Of a stretch of DNA of 64,000 nt, positions 35,620 to 44,049 are shown in pieces (the stretch's first letter is position 1; the number at the start of each line of letters is the position of its first letter). The DNA comes from JBFMFR01 sp040752025 (GTDB lineage Bacteria; Chloroflexota; Anaerolineae; Anaerolineales; UBA4823): positions 1-64,000 of the forward strand of contig JBFMFR010000002.1 in the NCBI GenBank assembly GCA_040752025.1, read 5' to 3'. The notes below the pieces were generated by a model. The model was not told the DNA's origin, did no database searches, and worked only from the letters and a program-made list of their open reading frames with translations. A program made the position numbers and the translations under genes.

Positions 35620-36071
35620 ACGAGAAACCCTGTCCGCAACGAACCAGCCAATGGTTGGACTGCCTGCAATCCAACGGTTACCGCCTGACTGCCCCGCGCC
35701 AGGCGGTAGTAGACATCGTGGCTTCCAGCCAGCGCGTGCTCACTCCCCTGGAAGTTTATGAGTTAGCCCGCGCCCGCTACCCGAGGCTCGGTCTGGTGAC
35801 CGTTTACCGCACCATGGAGAAGCTGGAGGAGTTAGGCTTGCTGCAGCGCGTCCACCAGCCTTCCGGCTGCCAGGGGTTTATCGCCGCATTCACCGGGCAC
35901 CAACACCTGCTGATCTGCCAGGCCTGCGGGATGGTCGAGTTTTTTGACGGGAGCCACGACAAAATCGATGCTATGATGGAAGATGTCGCTCAAAAGAGCG
36001 GTTACCATATCCAGGATCACTGGCTGCAGTTCTTCGGCTTATGCCGCGGCTGCAGAGGCTCTACAGATTAG
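35616..36071 (+). CDS. Fur-family metal-dependent repressor (probably Zur-like)
   Basis: A 151-residue transcription factor. The N-terminal winged helix has a recognition segment TVYRTMEKLEELGLL (about 62-76), and a C-terminal dimerisation domain follows. Two CxxC pairs (Cys101/Cys104 and Cys143/Cys146) form the structural zinc site, and histidines at 80, 95 and 97 can contribute to the regulatory site. Being the last gene of the metal importer operon, it most likely represses that operon through the palindrome at 32893-32911. Fur, Mur or PerR roles are possible alternatives. Confidence 0.88.
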   Translation: MNEKPCPQRTSQWLDCLQSNGYRLTAPRQAVVDIVASSQRVLTPLEVYELARARYPRLGLVTVYRTMEKLEELGLLQRVHQPSGCQGFIAAFTGHQHLLICQACGMVEFFDGSHDKIDAMMEDVAQKSGYHIQDHWLQFFGLCRGCRGSTD

Positions 36072-36100
36072 CAGCCAGCCGTCAATGCAGTTGCTGGCTG
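36072..36100. terminator. Possible hairpin between the converging fur-like and capA-like genes
   Basis: CAGCCAGC at 36072-36079 and GCTGGCTG at 36093-36100 form an 8-bp stem. No T-run follows on either strand, and it overlaps the end of the capA-like gene, so it is only a weak candidate. Confidence 0.3.
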
Positions 36101-37272
36101 GCCTGGTTGACCCGCTCTAAAATCTCGGCCGCTTCCTCAGGGCTGGCAATGTGTACACGCCCGTCCGCATCTGTGTGAGTGGGGATCATTTCATAGCCTA
36201 AATAGTGCGTGCCCTGGAACCTGACCAACAGGATCACCCCCTGGCGGTGGTCACGCAGACCCTGGTCGAAGACAAAATTACCCAGCCCGTAGAACACTTG
36301 AACGCCGTCGATCATCTGGAACGCCTGGACGACGTGCGTATGGTTGCCTACTACCAGGTCCGCGCCTGCCCGGACAGAATAGATCGCCTGCTGCTGCTGC
36401 AGCCAGTTGGGCATCAGGATATCCTCTGAGCCCCAATGGGGCATGGCGATGACCACATCCGCCGCCTTTCGCGCCGCGGCAACTGCGGCGCGCATGTTTT
36501 CCTCGCTCAGAAATGCGATGCCGGGGTGATCTTCTTTGGCAAATACCACCTCATTCATCTTACTATCGCCCAGTGCGACGAAGCCAAAGCGGATGCCATT
36601 CACCGTCACCACTACCGGCTCCAGCGCCTCTGCCAGGTTATTCCCGCCCCCAACCGGCAGAATTCCCACCCTGCGGATGTTCTCCAGCGTATCCTGAAAA
36701 GTCTCCGTGCACCAGCTTTTCATCAGGCCGCAATCCTTGATGTGATTGGTAGCCACGCTCATCACATCGAAACCCGCGCGCTGCATCGCATCGGCGTTAT
36801 CCGGGCTGCCTACTAACTGGTATGTCCAGTAGCAGCCAGTGCGCTCGGCCTTGTCGCTCATCGTGGCGTTGAACACCCCCACGGCGATATCCGCCTTCTG
36901 AATGATCTCTTTCACTTCCTCGTAAGGATAATCCGGGTTTCCGATAGCATCCAGCTTGGCCTGCACGCAGCGCGCCGGCACGATCACACCCGTGAACAAC
37001 AGCGTGGTGATGGGCAGCGGGCTGGGTGTGAACGAAGGGGTTGGGCTGGGCGGGATCGGCGAGGCTGTTGCCGTTGGGGTTATCGTCGGCGGGAGCAGGG
37101 TAGCTGTCGGCGGCAGCGTAGGAGAAGGCGCTAAGATCGGCGGGCTCGCCGGCACAACCCGCTGCGTGGGGGTCGAGGATGGCAGCGGCGCAGCCAGGCC
37201 TGGCTGGCAGGCCGCGCTGAACAGCATAATGAACACAAACAAGCGGCGGAGATGAAACATCGTGATATTCAT
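36082..37272 (-). CDS. CapA-family (poly-gamma-glutamate capsule-like) lipoprotein
   Basis: Exported lipoprotein of 396 residues with lipobox FSAAC (Cys22). A Pro/Thr-rich linker of about 60 residues is followed by a metallophosphoesterase-like CapA domain. Motifs of that domain seen here are VMSVATNHIKDCG, MPHWGSEDI, VVGNHTHVVQAF and YGLGNFVFDQG. CapA domains occur in PGA capsule systems and in many stand-alone proteins; no capBC genes are nearby, so capsule synthesis is not implied. It starts 27 bases after the ftsK stop and may share its transcript. No clear ribosome site is visible. Confidence 0.82.
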   Translation of the reverse strand: MNITMFHLRRLFVFIMLFSAACQPGLAAPLPSSTPTQRVVPASPPILAPSPTLPPTATLLPPTITPTATASPIPPSPTPSFTPSPLPITTLLFTGVIVPARCVQAKLDAIGNPDYPYEEVKEIIQKADIAVGVFNATMSDKAERTGCYWTYQLVGSPDNADAMQRAGFDVMSVATNHIKDCGLMKSWCTETFQDTLENIRRVGILPVGGGNNLAEALEPVVVTVNGIRFGFVALGDSKMNEVVFAKEDHPGIAFLSEENMRAAVAAARKAADVVIAMPHWGSEDILMPNWLQQQQAIYSVRAGADLVVGNHTHVVQAFQMIDGVQVFYGLGNFVFDQGLRDHRQGVILLVRFQGTHYLGYEMIPTHTDADGRVHIASPEEAAEILERVNQASQQLH

Positions 37273-37298
37273 ATGCGGTTAGGGAAAGCCTTCTGGGT

Positions 37299-39743
37299 TT
37301 AAACTTCGTCAACCGGCGGCGCAGCCGGTCCATAGTCCAGAATTTCGCGCGTGCCGGTGGATGGATCTGGCGGGCCGACGATGCCCTTCTCCTCCATGGT
37401 CTCCACCAGGCGGGCCGCCCGCGTATAACCGATGCGCAAGCGGCGCTGCAGCATCGATATCGAGGCCCTGCCCTGGCGGCGAGAAAGATCAATGGCTTCC
37501 TTCAGCAAAGGATCGGCATTCTCATCAACCTGGTTTTCTTCCCATAACAAGATCTGCTTGAGCGGGACGCCCGCCGGCAAAGTCGCTATCGTGCCCGCCC
37601 CGGCAACCGGCGCCGCTGTGGGAGTGCCAGCAAACTGCTGCCAATAGCTCACCAGGCGCAAGATCTCGCCTTCCGAGACGAACACCCCTTGCAAGCGCGC
37701 CGGCGCTGGGGCGTCGGGCGCCTGGAAAAGCATATCGCCCCGCCCCAACAGGCGCTCTGCCCCGGGCTGGTCGAGGATCACCCGGCTGTCCACGCCAGAC
37801 GCAACGGCAAAGGCGATGCGCGCCGGGAAGTTGGCTTTGATCAGCCCCGTAACCACATCCACTGAAGGGCGTTGGGTGGCAATCACCAGGTGGATGCCGG
37901 TCGCCCGCGCCAGTTGCGCCAGACGCGTAATCGTGCGCTCGGTCTCATCCGGCGCCAGCATCATCAAATCGGCCAGTTCATCGATGATCAACACCAGGTA
38001 GGGCTCTTTCTTACCCCCGCGCGCCTCCTGGCGTGCATTATACTCCGGCAAGTTGCGACAGCCGGCCTCTGCCAGCTTCTGGTAGCGGCGGTCCATCTCG
38101 GCAGTCACCCACTGCAAAGCGCGCACGACGCGCTCTAACTCCACCACCACCGGAGTGAGCAGGTGGGGGACGCCGTTATAGCCGGTCAGCTCGACTCGCT
38201 TGGGATCGACCATGATCAGGCGCAGGTCATCCGGGGTATTGTGCATCAGCAGGCAGCAGATCAAGGCGTTGACGCACACCGACTTGCCCGAACCGGTTGC
38301 CCCGGCGATCAGCAGGTGAGGCATGCCAGACAGGTCGGCAGCCACCGCGTTGCCGGCCACGTTCTGGCCCAGGGCGAAGCGTAGAGGCGACTTAATGCGT
38401 GTAAACGCTTCGTTCTCGATCACATCGCGCAGCGCCACCAGGGAGATTTCCTCGTTGGGCACCTCGATGCCCACGTATCCCTTCCCAGGCACAGGCGCCT
38501 GGATGCGGATCGTGCGCGCCGAAAGCGCCAGGGCCAGGTCGTCTGCCAGGGCCGTGATTTTTCCAACGCGCACGCGCATCCGCCCACCGCGCGACTCGAC
38601 GAAATCCGGCTCGACCCCGAACTGCGTGATCGTTGGGCCCCGGTTGATTTCGACCACGCGCGCCGGCGCCCCAAAGGAAGACAGCGTTTCCTCGATCACC
38701 CGGGAGCGCTGTAAATCAACCTCGTCATCATAATTCGTTTCACCGCCCTCGTCCAGGATATTCTCGATCGCAGGCAGAACCCAACTGCGCGGTTCCCCCA
38801 TCGGGCCCGGTTCCGGAATGAAAGACGACGTCACAGGCGACATCAGGGGCGGCGGATTATCTGCACCAGAGGCGGGACCTGGTGGGGTATAGAGCGGGTA
38901 AGATGGCGTCGGCTGGCGCGCTGCGCTGCGCCGCTCGTGCAAAGTATCCAGGAACTCGAGCACCCCATCTTGCAGACGGAGCAAGACAGGCCCAATTCGC
39001 CGCGCCATCTCCACAATGGTGACATCTAGAGTGAGCACCAGGGACACAACCAACCAGGCCAGCAAAGCGATCGCCGCGCCGCCTTTCCCCAGGGCCGCAT
39101 TCAAAAGCTGAAAAACCGCCGCGCCCAGGTAACCTCCCCCCAGGCCGGCCTTGGCCAGGTCGAAGGGCGGCTGGTCCGAGCCTAAAGCAGCAAAGAAATG
39201 CAAGATTGCCAGCAGGTTGATGAAAAGTAACCCAATGCCGATCAGGCGTTCGATCGCCAATTGGGGGATGCGCTCGAAATTTCGCAGGACCAGCCACAGG
39301 CCACATAGAATCAGGCCCACGGGGAACAGATACGCCCCGAACCCGAAAAGCTGGCGCAAGAAAGCCGTGCTGCTGACTGGTGAGAGTAAACTGAACATTG
39401 TTAGCAGACCCACCACGGTAAAGACCACGCCAATGATATCCAACTTGCGATCCAGAGAGAGGCCTTCACGGATCGGGCGCTTTGTTTTCGCCGGGCGTGG
39501 TAAGGCCGGCAGGCGCGGCATGCGCAGCCTAGGCGCCGCGCTGGGTTTACGCGCCGCGTTAGGTTTGCGCCCCGGCTGGCGGCGCGCCGGCTCGCTGGTC
39601 GTTTTCCGCTCCCTGGATGGCTGCGAACGGGTCGCGCTCGTTCTGGCAGGCGCTGCTTTCGACCGGGTAGACGGTTTGGCGCCAGACCGGGTGGTGCGCG
39701 AGCTCTTGGAGGCTTTAGAGGTCTTAGAGGTTTTCCGTGCCAT
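37299..39743 (-). CDS. ftsK: DNA translocase FtsK/SpoIIIE
   Basis: Septal DNA pump of 814 residues. A basic Lys/Arg/Ser/Thr-rich N-terminus of about 90 residues precedes four membrane helices (about 105-250) and a Pro-rich linker. The motor has Walker A GATGSGKSVCVN and Walker B LVLIIDELADLMM, and a C-terminal gamma winged helix (ISMLQRRLRIGYTRAARLVE) follows. The ATG at 39743 was chosen over an upstream start that would overlap the divergent rnz. An extended -10 box lies 9 bases before it, and there is no Shine-Dalgarno. It is followed by the capA-like gene. Confidence 0.95.
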   Translation of the reverse strand: MARKTSKTSKASKSSRTTRSGAKPSTRSKAAPARTSATRSQPSRERKTTSEPARRQPGRKPNAARKPSAAPRLRMPRLPALPRPAKTKRPIREGLSLDRKLDIIGVVFTVVGLLTMFSLLSPVSSTAFLRQLFGFGAYLFPVGLILCGLWLVLRNFERIPQLAIERLIGIGLLFINLLAILHFFAALGSDQPPFDLAKAGLGGGYLGAAVFQLLNAALGKGGAAIALLAWLVVSLVLTLDVTIVEMARRIGPVLLRLQDGVLEFLDTLHERRSAARQPTPSYPLYTPPGPASGADNPPPLMSPVTSSFIPEPGPMGEPRSWVLPAIENILDEGGETNYDDEVDLQRSRVIEETLSSFGAPARVVEINRGPTITQFGVEPDFVESRGGRMRVRVGKITALADDLALALSARTIRIQAPVPGKGYVGIEVPNEEISLVALRDVIENEAFTRIKSPLRFALGQNVAGNAVAADLSGMPHLLIAGATGSGKSVCVNALICCLLMHNTPDDLRLIMVDPKRVELTGYNGVPHLLTPVVVELERVVRALQWVTAEMDRRYQKLAEAGCRNLPEYNARQEARGGKKEPYLVLIIDELADLMMLAPDETERTITRLAQLARATGIHLVIATQRPSVDVVTGLIKANFPARIAFAVASGVDSRVILDQPGAERLLGRGDMLFQAPDAPAPARLQGVFVSEGEILRLVSYWQQFAGTPTAAPVAGAGTIATLPAGVPLKQILLWEENQVDENADPLLKEAIDLSRRQGRASISMLQRRLRIGYTRAARLVETMEEKGIVGPPDPSTGTREILDYGPAAPPVDEV

Positions 39744-39752
39744 CACCGCTGG

Positions 39753-39758
39753 ATTATA
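39753..39758 (-). promoter_or_regulatory. Extended -10 box of ftsK
   Basis: TATAAT preceded by TGC on the minus strand, 9 bases before the ftsK ATG. It is the same layout as the zinc-ribbon operon promoter and predicts an almost leaderless message. Confidence 0.6.
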
Positions 39759-39863
39759 GCACATATGGTCTGACCTTAGCGGATTAGCAGATTGGGCCCG
39801 GTGGGCAGGCAAGATGAGGTACAATAACCCTCCATACGACTCCAGGCGCGAAAGGGTACAGCT

Positions 39864-40808
39864 TTGTTCGAGATCGTCTTCCTTGGCACCTCCGCTGCGG
39901 CCCCATCCGCACACCGCGGTCTGTCATCCCAGATCGTCTTACACGATGAATACCGCTTCCTGATCGACTGTGGAGAAGGCACGCAGCGCCAAATCATGCA
40001 GTCCGGGTTGGGCTTCAAACGCCTCAACCGCATCCTGATCACACACGGGCACCTCGACCACATCCTCGGATTGGGCGGGCTGCTCTCGACCTTTACGCGC
40101 TGGGAGACCATCGATAGCATAGAAATCTTTGGCGGGCGTTGGGCGTTGGAACGCATCCACGACCTGCTGTTTGGCGTGGTGCTGCGGGGCGCCACCCCCC
40201 CCATGGAAATTCAGTTCCACGCTATCCAGGAAGGGGTCATCTTTGAAGAGCAGGATTTCAAAATTTCCGCCTTTCAGGTCTATCACCGCGGGCCAGACTG
40301 CTTCGGCTTCCTGTTCGAAGAAAAATCCAGGCGTCCCTTCCTGCCGGAAAAGGCCGAGGCCCTGGATATCCCGCCGGGCCCGTGGCGGCGCGACCTGGTC
40401 AATGGGCAGACCGTCACCTTGCCCGACGGGCGACAGATTTTGCCGGACCAGGTGCTGGGCGAGCAGCGCCAGGGAACCCGCCTGGTGCACGTCGGCGACG
40501 CGGGCAGGACAGAGCCACTGGTATCCATCTGCCAGGACGCCGACGCCCTGGTGATCGAATCCACCTACCTGGAGGAGGAAGCCGAGATGGCGCACCAGTT
40601 TGCCCACCTGACCGCCCGCCAGGCTGCCGAGTTGGCCGTGCAGGCCGGGGTCAAGCATCTGATCCTGACCCACCTCTCACGCCGTTACCGCGAGCGCGAC
40701 GTGATCGCTGAGGCGCGCGCCGTCTTCCCGGGGGCAATTGTGGCCCGCGACTTCGACAATTACCAGATCAAGCGAGACGAGCTGATCAAGATCACCCCAG
40801 AGGAATAA
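39864..40808 (+). CDS. rnz: Ribonuclease Z
   Basis: tRNA 3' processing endonuclease of 314 residues in the metallo-beta-lactamase fold. The metal motif HGHLDH is at residues 61-66, with further ligands in HVGDAGRTEP and LTHLSRRY. The start is a TTG with a GAAAGGG ribosome site upstream. A TACAAT about 40 bases before it may be the -10 box. It diverges from ftsK. The stop is followed by the strong hairpin that ends the facing molybdopterin gene. Identification is secure. Confidence 0.92.
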   Translation: MFEIVFLGTSAAAPSAHRGLSSQIVLHDEYRFLIDCGEGTQRQIMQSGLGFKRLNRILITHGHLDHILGLGGLLSTFTRWETIDSIEIFGGRWALERIHDLLFGVVLRGATPPMEIQFHAIQEGVIFEEQDFKISAFQVYHRGPDCFGFLFEEKSRRPFLPEKAEALDIPPGPWRRDLVNGQTVTLPDGRQILPDQVLGEQRQGTRLVHVGDAGRTEPLVSICQDADALVIESTYLEEEAEMAHQFAHLTARQAAELAVQAGVKHLILTHLSRRYRERDVIAEARAVFPGAIVARDFDNYQIKRDELIKITPEE

Positions 40809-40809
40809 C

Positions 40810-40845
40810 AAAAAGTCTCCCGGAGAAGCGATGTTCTCCGGGAGA
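40810..40845 (-). terminator. Terminator of the molybdopterin-oxidoreductase gene
   Basis: A perfect 12-bp stem (TCTCCCGGAGAA with TTCTCCGGGAGA) and a 6-base loop. On the minus strand it is followed by a run of five T. It may also slow transcription of rnz from the other side. Confidence 0.88.
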
Positions 40846-40885
40846 TGAACGCACCAGGTTTTACAGGCTGCTGCAAGCTGGTCTG

Positions 40886-41524
40886 CTAACCAAAACGCTC
40901 CTCTTTCCAGACGTCGGCTTCGTTGTGATAGCCGGCCTGTTCCCAAAAGCCCATGCGATCCTGCGCCATGAACTCCAGACCGCGCAGCCATTTGGCGCCT
41001 TTCCATAAGTAAGGCGTTTTCAGGTCATCACGCCCACCAAGATAACCTACCACGCCGCGCAGCGGGTAACCGTGATCGGGCGTAAGTGGCTCGCCGTTGA
41101 AATGCGTCGCCAGCAGGAAATTCTCTGCCAAAACAACTTCCAGCGGCAGGTTCACCGTAAAGCCATATTCGGCGTGCTGCAGCACGTAACGCGCCGTTGG
41201 CTTGGGTTTGATCAACCCTTGCTCCACCAGCGCCCGCACAGACACCCCCTCCCAGGTCGTGTCGAATTTGCTCCAATGCGTCACACAATGGATATCCATC
41301 GTGATGCGGCTGCGCGGCAGTTGCTGGAATTCTTCCCACGTCCAGCGCACTTCCTCTTCGACCTCGCCCCAGGCGCGCAGATCCCAGGCGGCCGGGTTGA
41401 AGCGCGGCACCGGGCCGTAGTGTAAAACGGGGAATTTTTGCGTCAGCGACTGCCCGGGCGGCAGCCGCCCTTCCTGCTCAAAACGGCGCTCGTCTTCCTT
41501 GCGCCGGAAGAAACTCTCGAACAT
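40886..41524 (-). CDS. Sulfite-oxidase-like molybdopterin-binding oxidoreductase
   Basis: A 212-residue protein made of a single sulfite oxidase-type Moco domain. Cys80 in the motif MDIHCVTHWSKFD is the expected molybdenum ligand. It lacks a signal peptide and a heme or dimerisation domain, so it appears to be a small cytoplasmic member of the family rather than true sulfite oxidase; MsrP-like enzymes are exported. The ATG at 41524 has a GGAGGT ribosome site. It stands alone, with its own promoter-like TATAAT about 25 bases upstream and its own terminator. The substrate is unknown. Confidence 0.85.
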   Translation of the reverse strand: MFESFFRRKEDERRFEQEGRLPPGQSLTQKFPVLHYGPVPRFNPAAWDLRAWGEVEEEVRWTWEEFQQLPRSRITMDIHCVTHWSKFDTTWEGVSVRALVEQGLIKPKPTARYVLQHAEYGFTVNLPLEVVLAENFLLATHFNGEPLTPDHGYPLRGVVGYLGGRDDLKTPYLWKGAKWLRGLEFMAQDRMGFWEQAGYHNEADVWKEERFG

Positions 41525-41593
41525 AGTCACCTCCGAATGCAAAGAAGATTATATCAGACTGATCTCACCCGAAATAGAATAATTGATGAGATT

Positions 41594-42277
41594 TTACAGC
41601 GTGAAGCTCTCGCCTGGCTTGAGCACGTGCACCTCGGCGCCGGTTTCGGCGCGCACGCGTTCGGCCCACGCCTGCGGGTCCTGGTCGATCAGATCCCAGG
41701 TGCCGAAATGGATGGGAATAACATGGCGTGGCTGGAGCATCTTGACCGCCCGCAAAGCATCCTGCGGGCCCATGGTGAAATTATCGCCAATCGGAATCAC
41801 CGCCAGGTCGAGGCCTTCCTCACCGATCAAACGCATATCGCCGAACAGGCCCGTATCGCCTGCCATGTAGATCTTCTCGCCCTGGTTGGTGGTCAGCAGC
41901 AAGCCAGCCGGGTTGCCGCCATAAGTGCCGTCCGGGAGCGCCGAGCCGTGCAGCGCCAGGGTCAGCTTGAGGTAGCCAAAGGGGTGCTGGTAGCCGCCCC
42001 CCAGGTGCTGCCCGTGTGCGTTGATGCCCTGGTTGCGCAGCCAGACGGCGATCTCGTTGTTACTGATCGCTAAAGCGCCGGTGCGTTTGGCGATGCTGAC
42101 GGTATCCCCAACGTGGTCGCCATGACCATGCGTCACCAGGATGAAATCAGCCTGGGCCTTATCCGCGGACATGCTGGCAGCCGGGTTCCCAGAGAAGAAG
42201 GGGTCCACCAGGATCTGATAACCGCCGGTTTCCAGCCCCAAAGTTGCGTGTCCATACCAGGTAAGCTTGAAAGTCAT
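41594..42277 (-). CDS. UPF0173 metal-dependent hydrolase
   Basis: Metallo-beta-lactamase-fold protein of 227 residues with the motif THGHGDH (His50, His52, Asp54, His55) and later ligands in MAGDTGLFGD and IPIHFGTWD. It belongs to the UPF0173/YtkL-type small hydrolases, whose substrates are not known with certainty. AGGAGG lies 6 bases before the ATG. It lies 69 bases upstream of the molybdopterin gene on the same strand, but that gene has its own promoter-like sequence. Confidence 0.88.
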   Translation of the reverse strand: MTFKLTWYGHATLGLETGGYQILVDPFFSGNPAASMSADKAQADFILVTHGHGDHVGDTVSIAKRTGALAISNNEIAVWLRNQGINAHGQHLGGGYQHPFGYLKLTLALHGSALPDGTYGGNPAGLLLTTNQGEKIYMAGDTGLFGDMRLIGEEGLDLAVIPIGDNFTMGPQDALRAVKMLQPRHVIPIHFGTWDLIDQDPQAWAERVRAETGAEVHVLKPGESFTL

Positions 42278-42395
42278 TTGATCCTCCTATCACTGAAACG
42301 TTCACGGTTCGATAATCCAATTTGAGAATTGCTCGTAAACAGGCGCATCCAGGAACGAACGGCTCAACCCGCCAGATACCATCACTTTCACCTGC

Positions 42396-43847
42396 CTAGA
42401 ATGGCCCATAGCCGATAGCAACGGCAATGCCCAGGAAAACCATAGTAATCAAAACGATCCAGGCCCACAGGCCCAACGTCCAGCGCATCCACTTGGGATA
42501 GCTGACCACCGTCAAACCCAGGCAGATGAGCAGGACCGGGTTGGTGGGATAGGCCAGGTTGGAGAAGCCATCCCCAAAGCAGTACGCCGTAACGGCCGCC
42601 TGGCGGGTTACGCCAACCAGGTCGGCCAAGGGGAGCAAGATGGGCATGAGCAAGAAAGCCTTGGCCGAACCGGATGCCACAAAGAATTCGATCAATAAAG
42701 CCAGCCCATAAACGATGAGAACAGCCAGGAACGGGCTGGACTCGGGGAATACCTGGACGGCGCGGTACAGCACCGTGTCCAGGATGCCGCCCTGGGCGAC
42801 GATGTGCTTGATGCTGGCTGCCATCAGGATCAGGGGAACAGCCGGCGCAATCCCGGCCAGTCCCTCGCCCACCGCGGTGAACACCTGGCGTCGCGCCGCG
42901 CCGCTCAGCAGGCCAGCGCCGATCCCGGCGATGAAAAACAGCAGCCCCACCACTGGCAGTGAGAACGAGGCGATCGCCGGCACGAACGGGCCCGCCACCA
43001 GCGTCACCAGGATCAAGACGATGAAGACCACCAGCCAGGCCAGGGCCCGCCTCAGGTGCGGGATTTCCACCGAATGCTCGCTGAAGTCCAGGTGCGCGTA
43101 GCGGGCGCGGCCGGCCTGGTCCTCGGCGTACACCGGCGAGGCCTGGGGCTCTCGTTCGATCTTGCGCGCGTAGCGCACCAGGAAGATGGCGAAGGCGATG
43201 TAAATCGCCAGGAAGATCGGGATGCGCAACCAGAAGCCGGAGAAAAGCGGCAGGCCGGCGATCTTCTGGGCCACCCCGATGGTGAATGGGTTGGTGATCG
43301 CTGCCGAGAAGCCCAGGTTGGTAGCCAGGATACTCATCCCCAGGCCTACGAGCGCATCCCAACCCAGGGTGTAGGACAGCGCCACCATCAGCGGCACCAG
43401 CGGCACGATTTCTTCGAAAATGCCGAAGAAAGCCCCGATCGCCATAAAGACAAAGGAGATAACCAGCAGAAGCTGGTACTTGCGCCCGCCGTAAGCCTGC
43501 ACCAGGCGGCCGATGCTGGCGCGCAGCATGCCGCTTTTATCCAGCACGGCGAAGGCGCTGCCGATCATCAACAGGAAGATGATAATCACGATCACGGTCA
43601 GCCCATCCGGCCCCCACAGAACCTCCAGCGGGGCGGTGAACCAGCGCCAGACCGGGTAATCCGGAGCGGCTGTGTATTGGAATGAAGCCGGGTCGATCAA
43701 CTCGCGCCCACCCTGGTCGATGCGCACGTAGCTCCCCGCCGGCACCACGCGGGTGAGCGCGCCGGCGATCATCATCAGCACGAACAGGATCAGCAAAGAT
43801 TGGACGAAAGCACGCGTACTGATTTGGGCGCCAGCTTTAGGTTCCAT
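42396..43847 (-). CDS. YfcC-family membrane transporter
   Basis: A 483-residue membrane protein with about 12 helices. It resembles the YfcC/C4-dicarboxylate-carrier-like anaerobic transporters, with an N-terminal loop carrying VVPAGSYVRID and a conserved IGAFFGIFEEIVPLVPL stretch. Members move amino acids or dicarboxylates; the substrate is unknown. The ATG at 43847 has AGGAGG 9 bases upstream, so the in-frame TTG at 43868 was rejected. It is a single gene: the upstream neighbour is a monooxygenase 200 bases away. Confidence 0.83.
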   Translation of the reverse strand: MEPKAGAQISTRAFVQSLLILFVLMMIAGALTRVVPAGSYVRIDQGGRELIDPASFQYTAAPDYPVWRWFTAPLEVLWGPDGLTVIVIIIFLLMIGSAFAVLDKSGMLRASIGRLVQAYGGRKYQLLLVISFVFMAIGAFFGIFEEIVPLVPLMVALSYTLGWDALVGLGMSILATNLGFSAAITNPFTIGVAQKIAGLPLFSGFWLRIPIFLAIYIAFAIFLVRYARKIEREPQASPVYAEDQAGRARYAHLDFSEHSVEIPHLRRALAWLVVFIVLILVTLVAGPFVPAIASFSLPVVGLLFFIAGIGAGLLSGAARRQVFTAVGEGLAGIAPAVPLILMAASIKHIVAQGGILDTVLYRAVQVFPESSPFLAVLIVYGLALLIEFFVASGSAKAFLLMPILLPLADLVGVTRQAAVTAYCFGDGFSNLAYPTNPVLLICLGLTVVSYPKWMRWTLGLWAWIVLITMVFLGIAVAIGYGPF

Positions 43848-44049
43848 CAGGGTCAGCCTCCTGGTCAAGCGGTTTGGGGATCGAGTGCTTGGATGACTGA
43901 ATTAATTATACATGATCCGCTTGTCAAACAGGGGAAGATCAGGATGATTCATCGCGCCGCGACGCCACACTCTTCATGCGCGCCGACCAGGTCGAAAGCG
44001 CCGGAGCCTCCATCGCCCAGGATGGGCGCAGTTGCCCTCAGCCCGCCTG

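Noticed and set aside
42388..43362. Minus-strand open frame inside the YfcC transporter gene
   Set aside because: It is another frame of the same DNA, Gly/Arg/Pro-rich without motifs; the transporter frame has coherent membrane helices.
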